Shown: in pieces, positions 25,852 through 34,225 of the stretch | How the letters are laid out: each line of letters opens with the position of its first letter | How positions within the stretch are numbered: the stretch's first letter is position 1 | DNA from: Candidatus Symbiothrix dinenymphae | Lineage (GTDB): Bacteria > Bacteroidota > Bacteroidia > Bacteroidales > Azobacteroidaceae | Assembly: GCA_001417715.1 (NCBI GenBank) | Contig: BBRT01000050.1 | Location: 1-64,000 of the forward strand | DNA length: 64,000 nucleotides | Direction: 5' to 3' | Notes under the pieces: generated by a model | The model's database searches: none | Told to the model about the DNA's origin: nothing | Seen by the model: the letters and a program-made list of their open reading frames with translations, nothing else | Position numbers and translations under genes: made by a program

Positions 25852-26256
25852 TTAGTGAAATTTTATTTGACTTAAATCGTTTGCAAATTGACGCACTCCT
25901 TTTTGGATTTTTCTCGTTGTTTGCAATCGCGGACGCTTAGAGCCTGACGAATAGTGCCAAAGTTGTTTTTGACCAACTCCGGTAATTTGTTCCAAGCCTG
26001 ATTTTGAAAGAATTCCGGAATAATAATTCAAAAACGAGCTTAAGTCATATTCAAAATCAAACTCCAATTCAGGCGTTGATTTACCTTCCTTGGCACTCAT
26101 CACTTTTTCTTCATCGTAGCATTCGTAAAAATCCGCGATGGCTTCTTTCGGGGTATCTCCAAATCCCGACAATCCAAAATCGTAATCATAACAATCCATG
26201 ATTGCACTAAATTTGTTGTCGCTTCCGCGTTCAACGATTACTTTCACTTTTTTCAT
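25852..26256 (-). CDS. hicB: HicB-type antitoxin with C-terminal helix-turn-helix
   Basis: 134 aa. The N-terminal half is a HicB partial RNase-H fold (VIVERGSDNKFSAIMDCYD; GFGDTPKEAIADFYECYDE). The C-terminal part (SGLEQITGVGQKQLWHYSSG) is a helix-turn-helix. It should neutralise HicA and repress the operon. It lies 32 bases after hicA on the same strand and converges on DUF4270. Confidence 0.88.
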   Translation of the reverse strand: MKKVKVIVERGSDNKFSAIMDCYDYDFGLSGFGDTPKEAIADFYECYDEEKVMSAKEGKSTPELEFDFEYDLSSFLNYYSGILSKSGLEQITGVGQKQLWHYSSGSKRPRLQTTRKIQKGVRQFANDLSQIKFH

Positions 26257-26288
26257 ATTATTATTATTTATGTGTTTAAATTCAAGAA

Positions 26289-26477
26289 TTAAAATTTAAC
26301 CCCCGAATAATGTTCAATGCTCTCTTTCGTTTTTGGCGTAAGTTCCTGCGTTTGATGTCGTGGAACTTGAAATTTTTTGTTTGTCAGCGGACTAAACCAC
26401 CAATCATGCCTCGTGCCATGCTCGAGAAAGTAGCATCCCGCCTTTTTCAATTTTCTAATAGCTTCGTTAGTTTTCAT
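26289..26477 (-). CDS. hicA: HicA-type mRNA interferase toxin
   Basis: 62 aa, typical size. It has a double-stranded-RNA-binding-like fold with the catalytic histidine in HGTRHDWWFSP (around residue 23) and FQVPRHQTQELTP before the last helix. HicA cleaves mRNA and tmRNA independently of the ribosome until bound by HicB. Toxin-first order is normal for hicAB. Confidence 0.88.
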   Translation of the reverse strand: MKTNEAIRKLKKAGCYFLEHGTRHDWWFSPLTNKKFQVPRHQTQELTPKTKESIEHYSGVKF

Positions 26478-26505
26478 TTCAAATAGTTTTATTGTATAAA
26501 CGCCG

Positions 26506-26513
26506 CAAAGGTA
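26506..26513 (-). promoter_or_regulatory. Promoter of hicAB
   Basis: TACCTTTG on the minus strand, 29 bases before the hicA ATG. Confidence 0.75.
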
Positions 26514-26555
26514 ACTATTTTTCCACCATTATCAAAACACATTTTCAGTGGGCAA

Positions 26556-28328
26556 TCATTCTTTTACCAATTTCTCAATTGCTTTCACCCAGATGGCGTA
26601 GCCTTTGCTGTTCACATGCAAGCCATCGGATGTTAGTTCTTTTCGCAATTCGTTTGTGTTTGGTTCTGTGAATAGTGGGAACAGGTTTACGAACTCTATG
26701 TTGCGGGAGGCTGCCATGGCTTTCAGTTGCGCGTTGAGTCGCGGGAAGACTTCCGTTTTGTTGGTCAGGGCTTTGTAGCGACCAAACGATTCGTTGATGG
26801 GCAGTGAGCCTTGCAGCACCAATTTGGTGTCGGGCGCTTCCGCTCGGATTTTATCCACCACTTGTGTGATTAGCCCTGCGATGCTGTCGGTGCTCAAATC
26901 GTGCGCCACATCGTTTGCGCCCGTTTGCAGGAAGATTTTCTTTGGTTTGTAGGGCAAAATTTGTTCCAGACGGTCGTAGATTCCCATGGCTACATCGCCG
27001 GAAATGCCGCGATTGACGATGCTTTGCTTCGGAAAATAGTTGCTCCATTGTCCGCCTTCGGTGAGGCTGTTGCCCAAAAACACGATGTCGGTGGGGGTAA
27101 TCGGCGGCTCGTGCCTAAACTGCTCGACACGTGCGTAATAGTGCGGAAAATACACGCGGAGAGGGGGGCAGTTGACAGCCGCAGCCACGGCATTGGCGAC
27201 CATTGACCGCAGCCTGACCACTTCGCCCGCATCCTTGGGGTGCACTCGGTGGGTCAGGAGGATGACAGCAATTTCGTTGTCGGGGTCAATCACGAGCGAT
27301 GTGCCGGTGTAGCCGGTGTGTCCAAAGGTGTTTTTGCCCAACAAATCGCCGGTGTTGGAGGCATAGTCGGAACGCACATCCCAACCCAGCGCGCGCCCAA
27401 ATTGGTCAACGGCTCGCGGTACCGTGCGCATCGCCATCACGCCAAACGGACTTAAAATGCGCTTGCCGTTGTACGCGCCGCCGTTGAGCAATGCCGCCGC
27501 CAAAATTGCCAAATCGTTGGCATCCGAAAACACACCCGCATTGCCCGAAATGCCGCCATTCATGACCCTCGCCAATGGGTCGTGCACCACACCGCGAAGC
27601 ACACTGCCGTTTTTCTGTTTTTCGGTGGGAGCCACGCGTTCCAATGTTTCGCCTGTCGGCTTGTAGTCGGTGTGAGTCATGCCCAGGACATCAAATATAT
27701 TGGTTTTAGCATAGTCACGCAGGTTTTGTCCGCTAATGGTTTCAACAATGCGCTGCAAGGTGATGAAATTGAGGCAACTGTATTGAAAGCCTGTTGTCGG
27801 AGCAAAATCCCGCCTGCCGGTGGCAATGTAGGCAATCAAACTGTCGCGATTGGGCGCGCCATATTTCGCTTTCAACGAATCGACCGGCGCATACGGAGGC
27901 AGCCCGGAGGTGTGCGTAAGTAAATCCACCACCCGAATATCGTCCTTAAAGGCAGGGATGTAGAGGCTCACCTTGTCCAACAAACGGAGCCGCCCACGTT
28001 CCACCAACTGCATCACAGAGATGGCTGTGGACATGGATTTGCTCACCGAAGCCATATCAAACACGGTGTTCACATCCATCGGAACGGTCTTCGGATACAC
28101 CTCCTTGTTGCCAAAGGCTCTCAGATATGCCAATTTGTCCTTGTGCACGACAGCCAACACGGCACCGGGTATCTCCTTGTTATCAATAGCCCGCAAAATA
28201 GCCTCATCAGCATAATGCAAACGGCGGGAGTCCATCCCCACCTCTTCGGGCAGCACACGCGCCAAAGGCTGTGCCACAGCAACTTGCAAACTTAAAAGCA
28301 AGCTTAATGAAATAATTGTTTTTTTCAT
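26556..28328 (-). CDS. Class C beta-lactamase-like serine hydrolase fused to an SGNH/GDSL hydrolase
   Basis: 590 aa with a signal peptide cleaved after VAVAQ. Residues ~25-370 are a beta-lactamase/PBP-like esterase domain: SVSK (SxxK), a YSCLN loop and GHTGYTG (HxG). From ~385 a SGNH hydrolase follows: GNSLTEGG with the nucleophilic serine, a GANDVAHD block, and DGLHVNSKGY carrying the C-terminal Asp-His. This would be a two-active-site periplasmic hydrolase for esters or peptidoglycan/glycan decorations. The ATG overlaps the stop of the upstream nucleotidyltransferase gene (ATGA), so translation is probably coupled. Confidence 0.9.
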   Translation of the reverse strand: MKKTIISLSLLLSLQVAVAQPLARVLPEEVGMDSRRLHYADEAILRAIDNKEIPGAVLAVVHKDKLAYLRAFGNKEVYPKTVPMDVNTVFDMASVSKSMSTAISVMQLVERGRLRLLDKVSLYIPAFKDDIRVVDLLTHTSGLPPYAPVDSLKAKYGAPNRDSLIAYIATGRRDFAPTTGFQYSCLNFITLQRIVETISGQNLRDYAKTNIFDVLGMTHTDYKPTGETLERVAPTEKQKNGSVLRGVVHDPLARVMNGGISGNAGVFSDANDLAILAAALLNGGAYNGKRILSPFGVMAMRTVPRAVDQFGRALGWDVRSDYASNTGDLLGKNTFGHTGYTGTSLVIDPDNEIAVILLTHRVHPKDAGEVVRLRSMVANAVAAAVNCPPLRVYFPHYYARVEQFRHEPPITPTDIVFLGNSLTEGGQWSNYFPKQSIVNRGISGDVAMGIYDRLEQILPYKPKKIFLQTGANDVAHDLSTDSIAGLITQVVDKIRAEAPDTKLVLQGSLPINESFGRYKALTNKTEVFPRLNAQLKAMAASRNIEFVNLFPLFTEPNTNELRKELTSDGLHVNSKGYAIWVKAIEKLVKE

Positions 28329-29017
28329 ATTGTGTGGATAAGTTTTAATAATTCATTTTCAGGATATAACACTTTCTTGAAATGTTTTTTTTGTATGCTT
28401 TCAAATTCTTTTGAATAGGCTTCATAATTATCCAGAATATATTGGGATAGCCTGTTTGAAAATTTAACCTTATACTTCTGAGAGTAATAAAATGAATTTA
28501 CAATACACAGTGCCGGTAATGAATTGTTTTCTAACACAATGTCTAATTGTTTATTTTTCAAAAAGTCCAAAAAAGGTTTACCAACAATAAATTGTTTGTT
28601 ATTCAGAGAATATAAGATAGAGGATGAATTAAAAAAAGTTGTTTCAGGCATATATTCTGCAAAAGGTAACAGCGATTGATAGGGTAACCCCCATGTGTTT
28701 TTAATATTCCATAAATCAATTGTGACAGAACCTATTGTTATCTTATAGCCACCATAGTTATTTTTGGTGGTGTCAAAATCCGAAATAAACGCTTCAACAT
28801 CTATGTCATCAACAATAAAATCAACATCTCTGAAGCTGTTCTTTGAGTTTATAAAATAATCCCTAATGATACCACTAAATAAATAAACATTTGTTTTAGT
28901 CATTAACTTATCAGCCAATCTAAGGACATTTGATGGCAACAACTTACGCAGATAATTGTCAAAATCATCTGAACGTGCTTGAATCTTATCATATATGTCA
29001 ACTAATTTTTTGTCCAC
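28325..29017 (-). CDS. Polymerase-beta-like nucleotidyltransferase
   Basis: 230 aa. TNVYLFSGIIRDYFINS followed by FRDVDFIVDD matches the helix-G(G/S)xxRD...DxD pattern of CCA-adding/poly(A)-polymerase-type and MNT-type nucleotidyltransferases. The first glycine of the usual GG is Ser. The C-terminal half is unrecognised, helical and Asn/Lys-rich. It overlaps the dGTPase-like gene by 20 bases. Both are much more AT-rich than their neighbours, suggesting joint acquisition. Substrate unknown: it could modify tRNA, protein or nucleotides. Confidence 0.75.
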   Translation of the reverse strand: MDKKLVDIYDKIQARSDDFDNYLRKLLPSNVLRLADKLMTKTNVYLFSGIIRDYFINSKNSFRDVDFIVDDIDVEAFISDFDTTKNNYGGYKITIGSVTIDLWNIKNTWGLPYQSLLPFAEYMPETTFFNSSSILYSLNNKQFIVGKPFLDFLKNKQLDIVLENNSLPALCIVNSFYYSQKYKVKFSNRLSQYILDNYEAYSKEFESIQKKHFKKVLYPENELLKLIHTI

Positions 29018-30098
29018 TGATTCGTTGATAATGATTTAACGCATATTGGTCGGTCATTCCCGAAATAAAATCTACAATCACTTTCAATTTATAATAAGGT
29101 TCCAAATCATTAAGTCCCTTCTTCCCATCATCACTATTCAAATTATTTTCTTCAAGTGCAGATTTAATAATACTTTTGGAAATTAAAGCCGTTGTTTTTG
29201 TATTGTTGTTTTTATAATATTTTCCCTCGTCATTATAGATTTTGTCTATTTTTTCTTTGATACACGGAATATCCTTGTATTTATCGTACAAATAGTCTAT
29301 ATCAAATAGTTTTTTGTTATAACCGTCTTCTATGTCCATTACCAAATAACAAATTGAATCTGCGGCTTCGATAATATACGACAATGGATGTCTTACAATT
29401 CTGTTATCTTCTTTCAAACCACAATTTTCAACAATTGTGTCAAAATACTCTTTTTCAGAAAGAAAAACGCCGTGTTTTTTCGTTTCAATATGCATCTTGT
29501 CAGGTACTCCGCAATGCGGATATTTCATGTAAGAGGCTAATGTTGCATAAGTTAAATTAAGTCCGTAAGGGTCATTCAGAATTTGCAATTTTGAAAGCAC
29601 TCTCAAACCTTGTGCATTGCCATCAAAATACTCAAAATCATTTTTTTGTTTTTCCGTTAAACCGTATAGAGGGTCGTTGTTTTTCATTTTTTCAAAATAA
29701 TCTTTAAAATAATTTTGAATAACAGTTTCGCCAAAATGTCCAAATGGGGGATTGCCTATGTCGTGAACCAGACAGCAATTTTTTATAATTATAGGGATTT
29801 CTCGGAATAAATCATAAGTTTCTTTATTTGTTTTCTTTTTTAGAACCGCACTTTCACTAATTTTTACGCCCATTGAGTAACCAACAGACATAGTTTCCAT
29901 TGAATGGGTAAGCCTTGAATGGATATTATCATCAGTGGTCAAAGGAAAAACCTGCGCCTTATCGTGCAATCTTCTAATGGCAGGGCTAAAAATAATTCTG
30001 CCAAAATCACTTTCAAAGTCATTTCTTGCACTATTGCCTTTGTCAGCCCTATTAGACTGACGTAATCTACCACTATTTAGTAACTTGTTCCAATCCAT
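28998..30098 (-). CDS. dGTPase-like HD-domain dNTP triphosphohydrolase
   Basis: 366 aa. HD signature: the first His in IHSRLTHSMETMSVG, the His-Asp pair in CLVHDIGNPPFGHFGE, and the last Asp in EAADSICYLVMDIEDGY. The start (RLRQSNRADKGNSARNDFESD) and FSPAIRRLHDKAQVFPL match Dgt-type enzymes, which split dNTPs to deoxynucleoside and triphosphate. It is shorter than E. coli Dgt (~500 aa). dGTPases of this kind are known anti-phage effectors that drain dNTPs. Its pairing with an overlapping nucleotidyltransferase and its AT-rich composition suggest a defence module rather than housekeeping. Confidence 0.85.
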   Translation of the reverse strand: MDWNKLLNSGRLRQSNRADKGNSARNDFESDFGRIIFSPAIRRLHDKAQVFPLTTDDNIHSRLTHSMETMSVGYSMGVKISESAVLKKKTNKETYDLFREIPIIIKNCCLVHDIGNPPFGHFGETVIQNYFKDYFEKMKNNDPLYGLTEKQKNDFEYFDGNAQGLRVLSKLQILNDPYGLNLTYATLASYMKYPHCGVPDKMHIETKKHGVFLSEKEYFDTIVENCGLKEDNRIVRHPLSYIIEAADSICYLVMDIEDGYNKKLFDIDYLYDKYKDIPCIKEKIDKIYNDEGKYYKNNNTKTTALISKSIIKSALEENNLNSDDGKKGLNDLEPYYKLKVIVDFISGMTDQYALNHYQRISGQKIS

Positions 30099-30121
30099 CT
30101 TTTTTTTTCTTAATCACGATG

Positions 30122-30129
30122 CAAATGTA
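30122..30129 (-). promoter_or_regulatory. Promoter of the dGTPase-like operon
   Basis: TACATTTG on the minus strand, 24 bases before ATG 30098, preceded by an A/T-only stretch. Confidence 0.65.
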
Positions 30130-30144
30130 ATGATTTTTTTTGAC

Positions 30145-31461
30145 TTAATATATTTTTCGCAATTCTGCATTTGGGAAATAGTGTGTTAATATGTCTTGAT
30201 AGGGCGTGCCGTTGGCGGCCATGATGGCGGCTCCGATTTGGCAAAGCCCCACGCCGTGCCCCCAGCCTGCGCCTTTGAGGATGAACGCGGCATTTTCATT
30301 GCGGGATTGACCTGCAATCTCCTCTTTTTCCACCACGAAGGCGGAACTGTACAGATGCGACTCCGACAGGGCTTTGCGGATTTCCAATTCCTTACCAATC
30401 ACGGTTGTGCCGCTTGTGCCCACGATTTTCAGGCGAATCAGCCTGCCGGATACGCCGCGCTCTACGGGGATTAAATCCAGCACGTCGCCCACGTCGATGC
30501 CCACTTTGCGCTTCAGGAGGTCTTTGATTTCCGGCTGCGTGAGGCGCACTTCCCAGCGGTAAAAATTCTGCGTTTCCCGATCGTAGTCGTTCAGCACTTG
30601 CGACAGCACTTTGGCATCCTTCGTGTTGCAATGGGCGGGCGGATTGCTCAAAATCCACTTGCGGGCGTTCTCTTCTTGCATGAGGTCGATGTCGTAGTCG
30701 GCTGAAACTTCCTTATTATCAACTACTTGCGTGAGATACGGATGATTGACCGGCTCCCACACATTTTCAAAGGCTTCGGTGATGCCGCCGCAACATTTGT
30801 AGAAACGCGCGTCGCACACCTTTTTATTGTAGGTGAGAACCTCGCCCGCAGTGGCTTTCAATGCCTCATAGACTTGCGTGGAGGTTACTTTGGTGATGCC
30901 CTGATAGCGTTGGCAATGGTCGTCGGCGCAGACATCGAAATGTTTGTGGTCTTCGCGGTCGTACCATTTTATGTAGCCTTCGGCGGTTTTTATCATCGTT
31001 TTATATTCCGCCGTGGAGACGTGGCACGCCACGTCTCTACATTTTTTGATTTGCGCTAATAGCCAGCTGCGGGAAATTATGGCGTGGGCTTTTAGGAGGC
31101 TGAGCGAGGAGGTTGCGCTCATCTCCGAAGAAATTACGCTGAGCAGGTAATCTTCGATGGGGAGAATATTGACGGCGGTAATTTTGCCGTCTTCGACAAA
31201 CAGTTTCAGCTTACCCTTAAAGCGTTGTGTTTCTTCGCGTTCCCAATGGAATTTTACGCCGATGACGACGTGGAACAGTTCAAAGTTGGAGGCATCGGCA
31301 TCCAGAGGCTCAAACAGCAAGGCATCTTTAATGTCCGCAAGCGCAACAGTCCGCTCTGCATCGGCGATTTCTTCGCCTGTGGACGACCTGAAGCTACCAT
31401 TGAGTTTGAAACTGATGCTCGGTGCAGAAAGTATTCCGACTTCGATTGTGGGAGGGGGCAT
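30145..31461 (-). CDS. SpoIID/LytB-domain protein
   Basis: 438 aa without an obvious signal peptide. The N-terminal region is followed by the SpoIID core: FVEDGKITAVNILPIEDYLLSVISSEM, AHAIISRSWLLAQI and KGAGWGHGVGLCQIGA near the C-terminus. SpoIID-type enzymes are lytic transglycosylases on denuded glycan strands. In non-sporulating Bacteroidetes the role is unknown. Residues ~142-148 (RDVACHVS) come from a palindromic repeat at 31016-31037. It follows the GH20 gene by 10 bases, so the two likely form an operon acting on amino-sugar polymers. Confidence 0.87.
   Translation of the reverse strand: MPPPTIEVGILSAPSISFKLNGSFRSSTGEEIADAERTVALADIKDALLFEPLDADASNFELFHVVIGVKFHWEREETQRFKGKLKLFVEDGKITAVNILPIEDYLLSVISSEMSATSSLSLLKAHAIISRSWLLAQIKKCRDVACHVSTAEYKTMIKTAEGYIKWYDREDHKHFDVCADDHCQRYQGITKVTSTQVYEALKATAGEVLTYNKKVCDARFYKCCGGITEAFENVWEPVNHPYLTQVVDNKEVSADYDIDLMQEENARKWILSNPPAHCNTKDAKVLSQVLNDYDRETQNFYRWEVRLTQPEIKDLLKRKVGIDVGDVLDLIPVERGVSGRLIRLKIVGTSGTTVIGKELEIRKALSESHLYSSAFVVEKEEIAGQSRNENAAFILKGAGWGHGVGLCQIGAAIMAANGTPYQDILTHYFPNAELRKIY
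31016..31037. repeat. GAGACGTGGC palindrome inside the SpoIID-like gene
   Basis: GAGACGTGGC-AC-GCCACGTCTC, perfect 10-base arms, within the reading frame. The same element occurs twice in the GH20 gene. Confidence 0.9.
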
Positions 31462-31471
31462 CCGGTAGTAA

Positions 31472-34177
31472 CTATTTGTGATTAAATGGCTTCTCCAACT
31501 TCACCACAGGTGCCTCGCCATTCAAATCCAACTTGACCGCCCCTATCCGCTCTGCACCGCCGCGCCAGCCTTCGCGGGCGTTGAAATACATCAGCAGCGA
31601 ATTTTCCCAACGCACTACGTCCAACTGATAAATAATTGCCGAGCGCCAGGGGATATTCGGGTCGGGTTTGACAATCGGGTTGCAATCGGCTTCTTTCCAT
31701 TGCAGTCCGTCGTCACTTGTCAACAGGCGAATTTCCGAGCGTGATTTGCCTTCCGCATCAATATAAATCGGATTATAAAAAGCCACATACCCTTTTCTGT
31801 AACCAAACACCTTAAAACCGCCGCAACCATAGTTTCGGAACGGCAAATTTACATCAGGCTCCAAAATAGGCTCTTCCCTTTTGATGAACGGACCCAAGGC
31901 ATTATCAGCCTCCGCACAGAAGATATTTTTTGGCTCGCCATAACCGGCATCTTTCAAGTAAACCATGCCGCCACTGTAATACATCCTGTAACGACCATCC
32001 GGCAATTGTATCACACAAGGGTTGCGTGCTTCAACGCCGCTGCCTTCGCGCTCTTTGGGCAGTTCCGGCGTAATAAGCGTAACCGGTTCCGACCAAGTTT
32101 TAAAATCTGTCGTTGTCCGTGCACGTATTACGGTGCTATATTTTTTTCTCATTTCCTGGTCTTTCATATAGCTCGTGCTTGCCGTATAATACTGTATCCA
32201 CCGGTCGCTATCGCAGAAAATGTATTGTATGCCGATTTCTCCTTCTTCGTGGGAAACATCCTTCCAGTGCAGTCCGTCATCTGAAGCGGAATGAAAAAGC
32301 CAAGTATGCCATTTTGTATCATGCGAAAAGCCATGAAAAAAGGCATGCCATTTGTCGTCAAATTTACCGGGCGTCAAAATTTGCGGGTCGCCGATAACCA
32401 ATTCCGGCAGCCCATAAACTTCGGGGTCTATCAGTGGATTTTCAGGCAGGTCTCTCCATCTTTTCTCTCCCCAATCCAGGAAAGTGGGTTGAACCGGACC
32501 ATGCTCAATACCGCGTTTCTCCCATTCTGCCAGAAAATAATCCAGCGCTTTCAGAAAACGCTTGTAATCCTTTTTTTCGGGCGCCGTCCATCCCACTTCG
32601 GCATAAGCGGCTATGCGGGGATAGACCCTGTAATTCAAGGCATTTTCGTCGGGCACCAAATATGTCCACAGCTGACAACCCAATCCCAGCACCTTTTTTT
32701 TCTGCTCTTCCGTCAGACCTTCGGGCACAGGGGCGAATGAATAAGCTTTTTCCAAAGAGATGCTTTTATGGGTATAATCCAGATATGTAAATCGAGCATT
32801 TGAATTGACGACATCATACCCATCTTCTACGGCTTTTTTGACGAGGGACGGGTTTCCCTCCCAAAATTGAACAACGGCACCGGGGGCAAGATGCTTTTCG
32901 GTAGCGTGGTCATCATCTTTTCCCCATCCGTGGATATTCGCACCGGTTATTTCGTTCCAACCCATGAGGCGCCGTCCTTTGGAAGCAAGCCATTGCGACA
33001 TTTTATTGGTAAAGTCAATATGCAGTTCGGCAGGCGTTTTGATACCCTTCTCTTTCATATATTGGCTGACGGCAGGTGAATTTTTCCAATGATTATAATC
33101 CACCTCATCGCCACCGAGATGAATGACCTTACTCGGAAATAAAGCGATTACCTCCGTGAGCACATCTTGCAAAAACTCAATTACTTTGGGGTCTGTGACA
33201 TCGAACACATACGTTCCCATGAGATTGTCGGGTGTTTTTTTTGTACCTTCTTTTGGTATTCCCAGCCACGGATAGATTTCAATCACCTCACTGGCATGTG
33301 CCGGCATTTCTATTTCAGGCACAATGGTGATGTGGCGGGCTGTGGCATAAGCAACCACTTCCTTGATTTCTTCCTGCGTATAGAAACCTCCCTGGGGCTT
33401 GTCCACAAAACCACTTTCATTACCGGTGGCGCCAAATCCTTTTCTATCAGGTGAAATGCGGTAAGCACCGATTTTTGTCAGTTCGGGATACTTTTTGATT
33501 TCGATGCGCCAGCCGGGCATATCCACAAGATGCCAGTGAAAAACATTCATTTTTAACTGAGACATATTATCCAAAAGCCTGCACACAGCCTCTTTCCCCT
33601 TGAAATAGCCGGATTCATCCAGCATTAAGGAACGCCAGCTCAAAGCCGGATAATCCGTAATCGTCCCACATTGTAGAGACGTGGCGTGCCACGTCTCTGC
33701 CGCCTGTCCCGATGCCGCCGATGTCGCTGATGATGAAACCGATGCCGCCGATGCCGTCCCAAGCAACTGCCGCAAAGTCTGTATCCCATGCAAAATCCCG
33801 GCAGGCGCATTGGCTTTAATGACAATGCCTTTCGCCTGAATGTCTAAAATATATCCCTCCGGATGTTTGGGCAATACGGCGGCATCTAACACGAGGGTTA
33901 TGTCGCCTGATTTTTTGCCTTTTTGCAAGATGGGGTTTACGGCGGCGGAGACGTGGCGCGCCACGTCTCTACACAGTGTTGCTTCGTTTGCCAATTTTGG
34001 TGGGAACGCGATTGTTGGGTTATCTTTCAATTTGAAAGAACCGTTGGTGTATGCCACTTGCTGCGGTTCGGGCAGGATGGAATACGGGCGGATTTCGTCT
34101 TGACCGTAGGCATTAAAGCCTGACAGAAGGCATACTGCTAAAAAACACTTACTTAATACTTTCATTTTTGTTTTCAT
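31472..34177 (-). CDS. GH20 beta-N-acetylhexosaminidase fused to a five-bladed beta-propeller domain
   Basis: 901 aa with a signal peptide. The GH20b N-terminal domain is followed by the catalytic barrel with HLGGDEVD (around residue 355, the conserved Asp-Glu pair) and AEVGWTAPE. From ~580 a second domain begins, with VIGDPQILTPGKFDDKWHAF and repeated blades (RYRMYYSGGMVY; YRKGYVAFYNPIY), resembling GH43/GH32-like propellers. The first domain should release terminal GlcNAc or GalNAc. The propeller may be catalytic or binding. Two copies of the GAGACGTGGC palindrome are read in frame near residues 70-77 and 161-167, the second after a Ser/Ala-rich insert. It has its own promoter. Confidence 0.9.
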   Translation of the reverse strand: MKTKMKVLSKCFLAVCLLSGFNAYGQDEIRPYSILPEPQQVAYTNGSFKLKDNPTIAFPPKLANEATLCRDVARHVSAAVNPILQKGKKSGDITLVLDAAVLPKHPEGYILDIQAKGIVIKANAPAGILHGIQTLRQLLGTASAASVSSSATSAASGQAAETWHATSLQCGTITDYPALSWRSLMLDESGYFKGKEAVCRLLDNMSQLKMNVFHWHLVDMPGWRIEIKKYPELTKIGAYRISPDRKGFGATGNESGFVDKPQGGFYTQEEIKEVVAYATARHITIVPEIEMPAHASEVIEIYPWLGIPKEGTKKTPDNLMGTYVFDVTDPKVIEFLQDVLTEVIALFPSKVIHLGGDEVDYNHWKNSPAVSQYMKEKGIKTPAELHIDFTNKMSQWLASKGRRLMGWNEITGANIHGWGKDDDHATEKHLAPGAVVQFWEGNPSLVKKAVEDGYDVVNSNARFTYLDYTHKSISLEKAYSFAPVPEGLTEEQKKKVLGLGCQLWTYLVPDENALNYRVYPRIAAYAEVGWTAPEKKDYKRFLKALDYFLAEWEKRGIEHGPVQPTFLDWGEKRWRDLPENPLIDPEVYGLPELVIGDPQILTPGKFDDKWHAFFHGFSHDTKWHTWLFHSASDDGLHWKDVSHEEGEIGIQYIFCDSDRWIQYYTASTSYMKDQEMRKKYSTVIRARTTTDFKTWSEPVTLITPELPKEREGSGVEARNPCVIQLPDGRYRMYYSGGMVYLKDAGYGEPKNIFCAEADNALGPFIKREEPILEPDVNLPFRNYGCGGFKVFGYRKGYVAFYNPIYIDAEGKSRSEIRLLTSDDGLQWKEADCNPIVKPDPNIPWRSAIIYQLDVVRWENSLLMYFNAREGWRGGAERIGAVKLDLNGEAPVVKLEKPFNHK
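33676..33697. repeat. GAGACGTGGC palindrome in GH20 gene, copy 1
   Basis: GAGACGTGGC-GT-GCCACGTCTC, read as ETWHATS on the coding strand, next to a GATGCCGCC-type microsatellite at ~33710-33760. Confidence 0.9.
33948..33969. repeat. GAGACGTGGC palindrome in GH20 gene, copy 2
   Basis: GAGACGTGGC-GC-GCCACGTCTC, read in another frame as RDVARHVS on the coding strand, in the GH20b domain. Confidence 0.9.
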
Positions 34178-34206
34178 TTTTACTCTTTTTATTTATTAAA
34201 GTTTCG

Positions 34207-34214
34207 CAAAGGTA
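34207..34214 (-). promoter_or_regulatory. Promoter of GH20-SpoIID operon
   Basis: TACCTTTG on the minus strand in the 48-base gap after GH3, so GH20 and the SpoIID-like gene can be expressed apart from the upstream glycosidases. Confidence 0.7.
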
Positions 34215-34225
34215 CATATTTTTTT

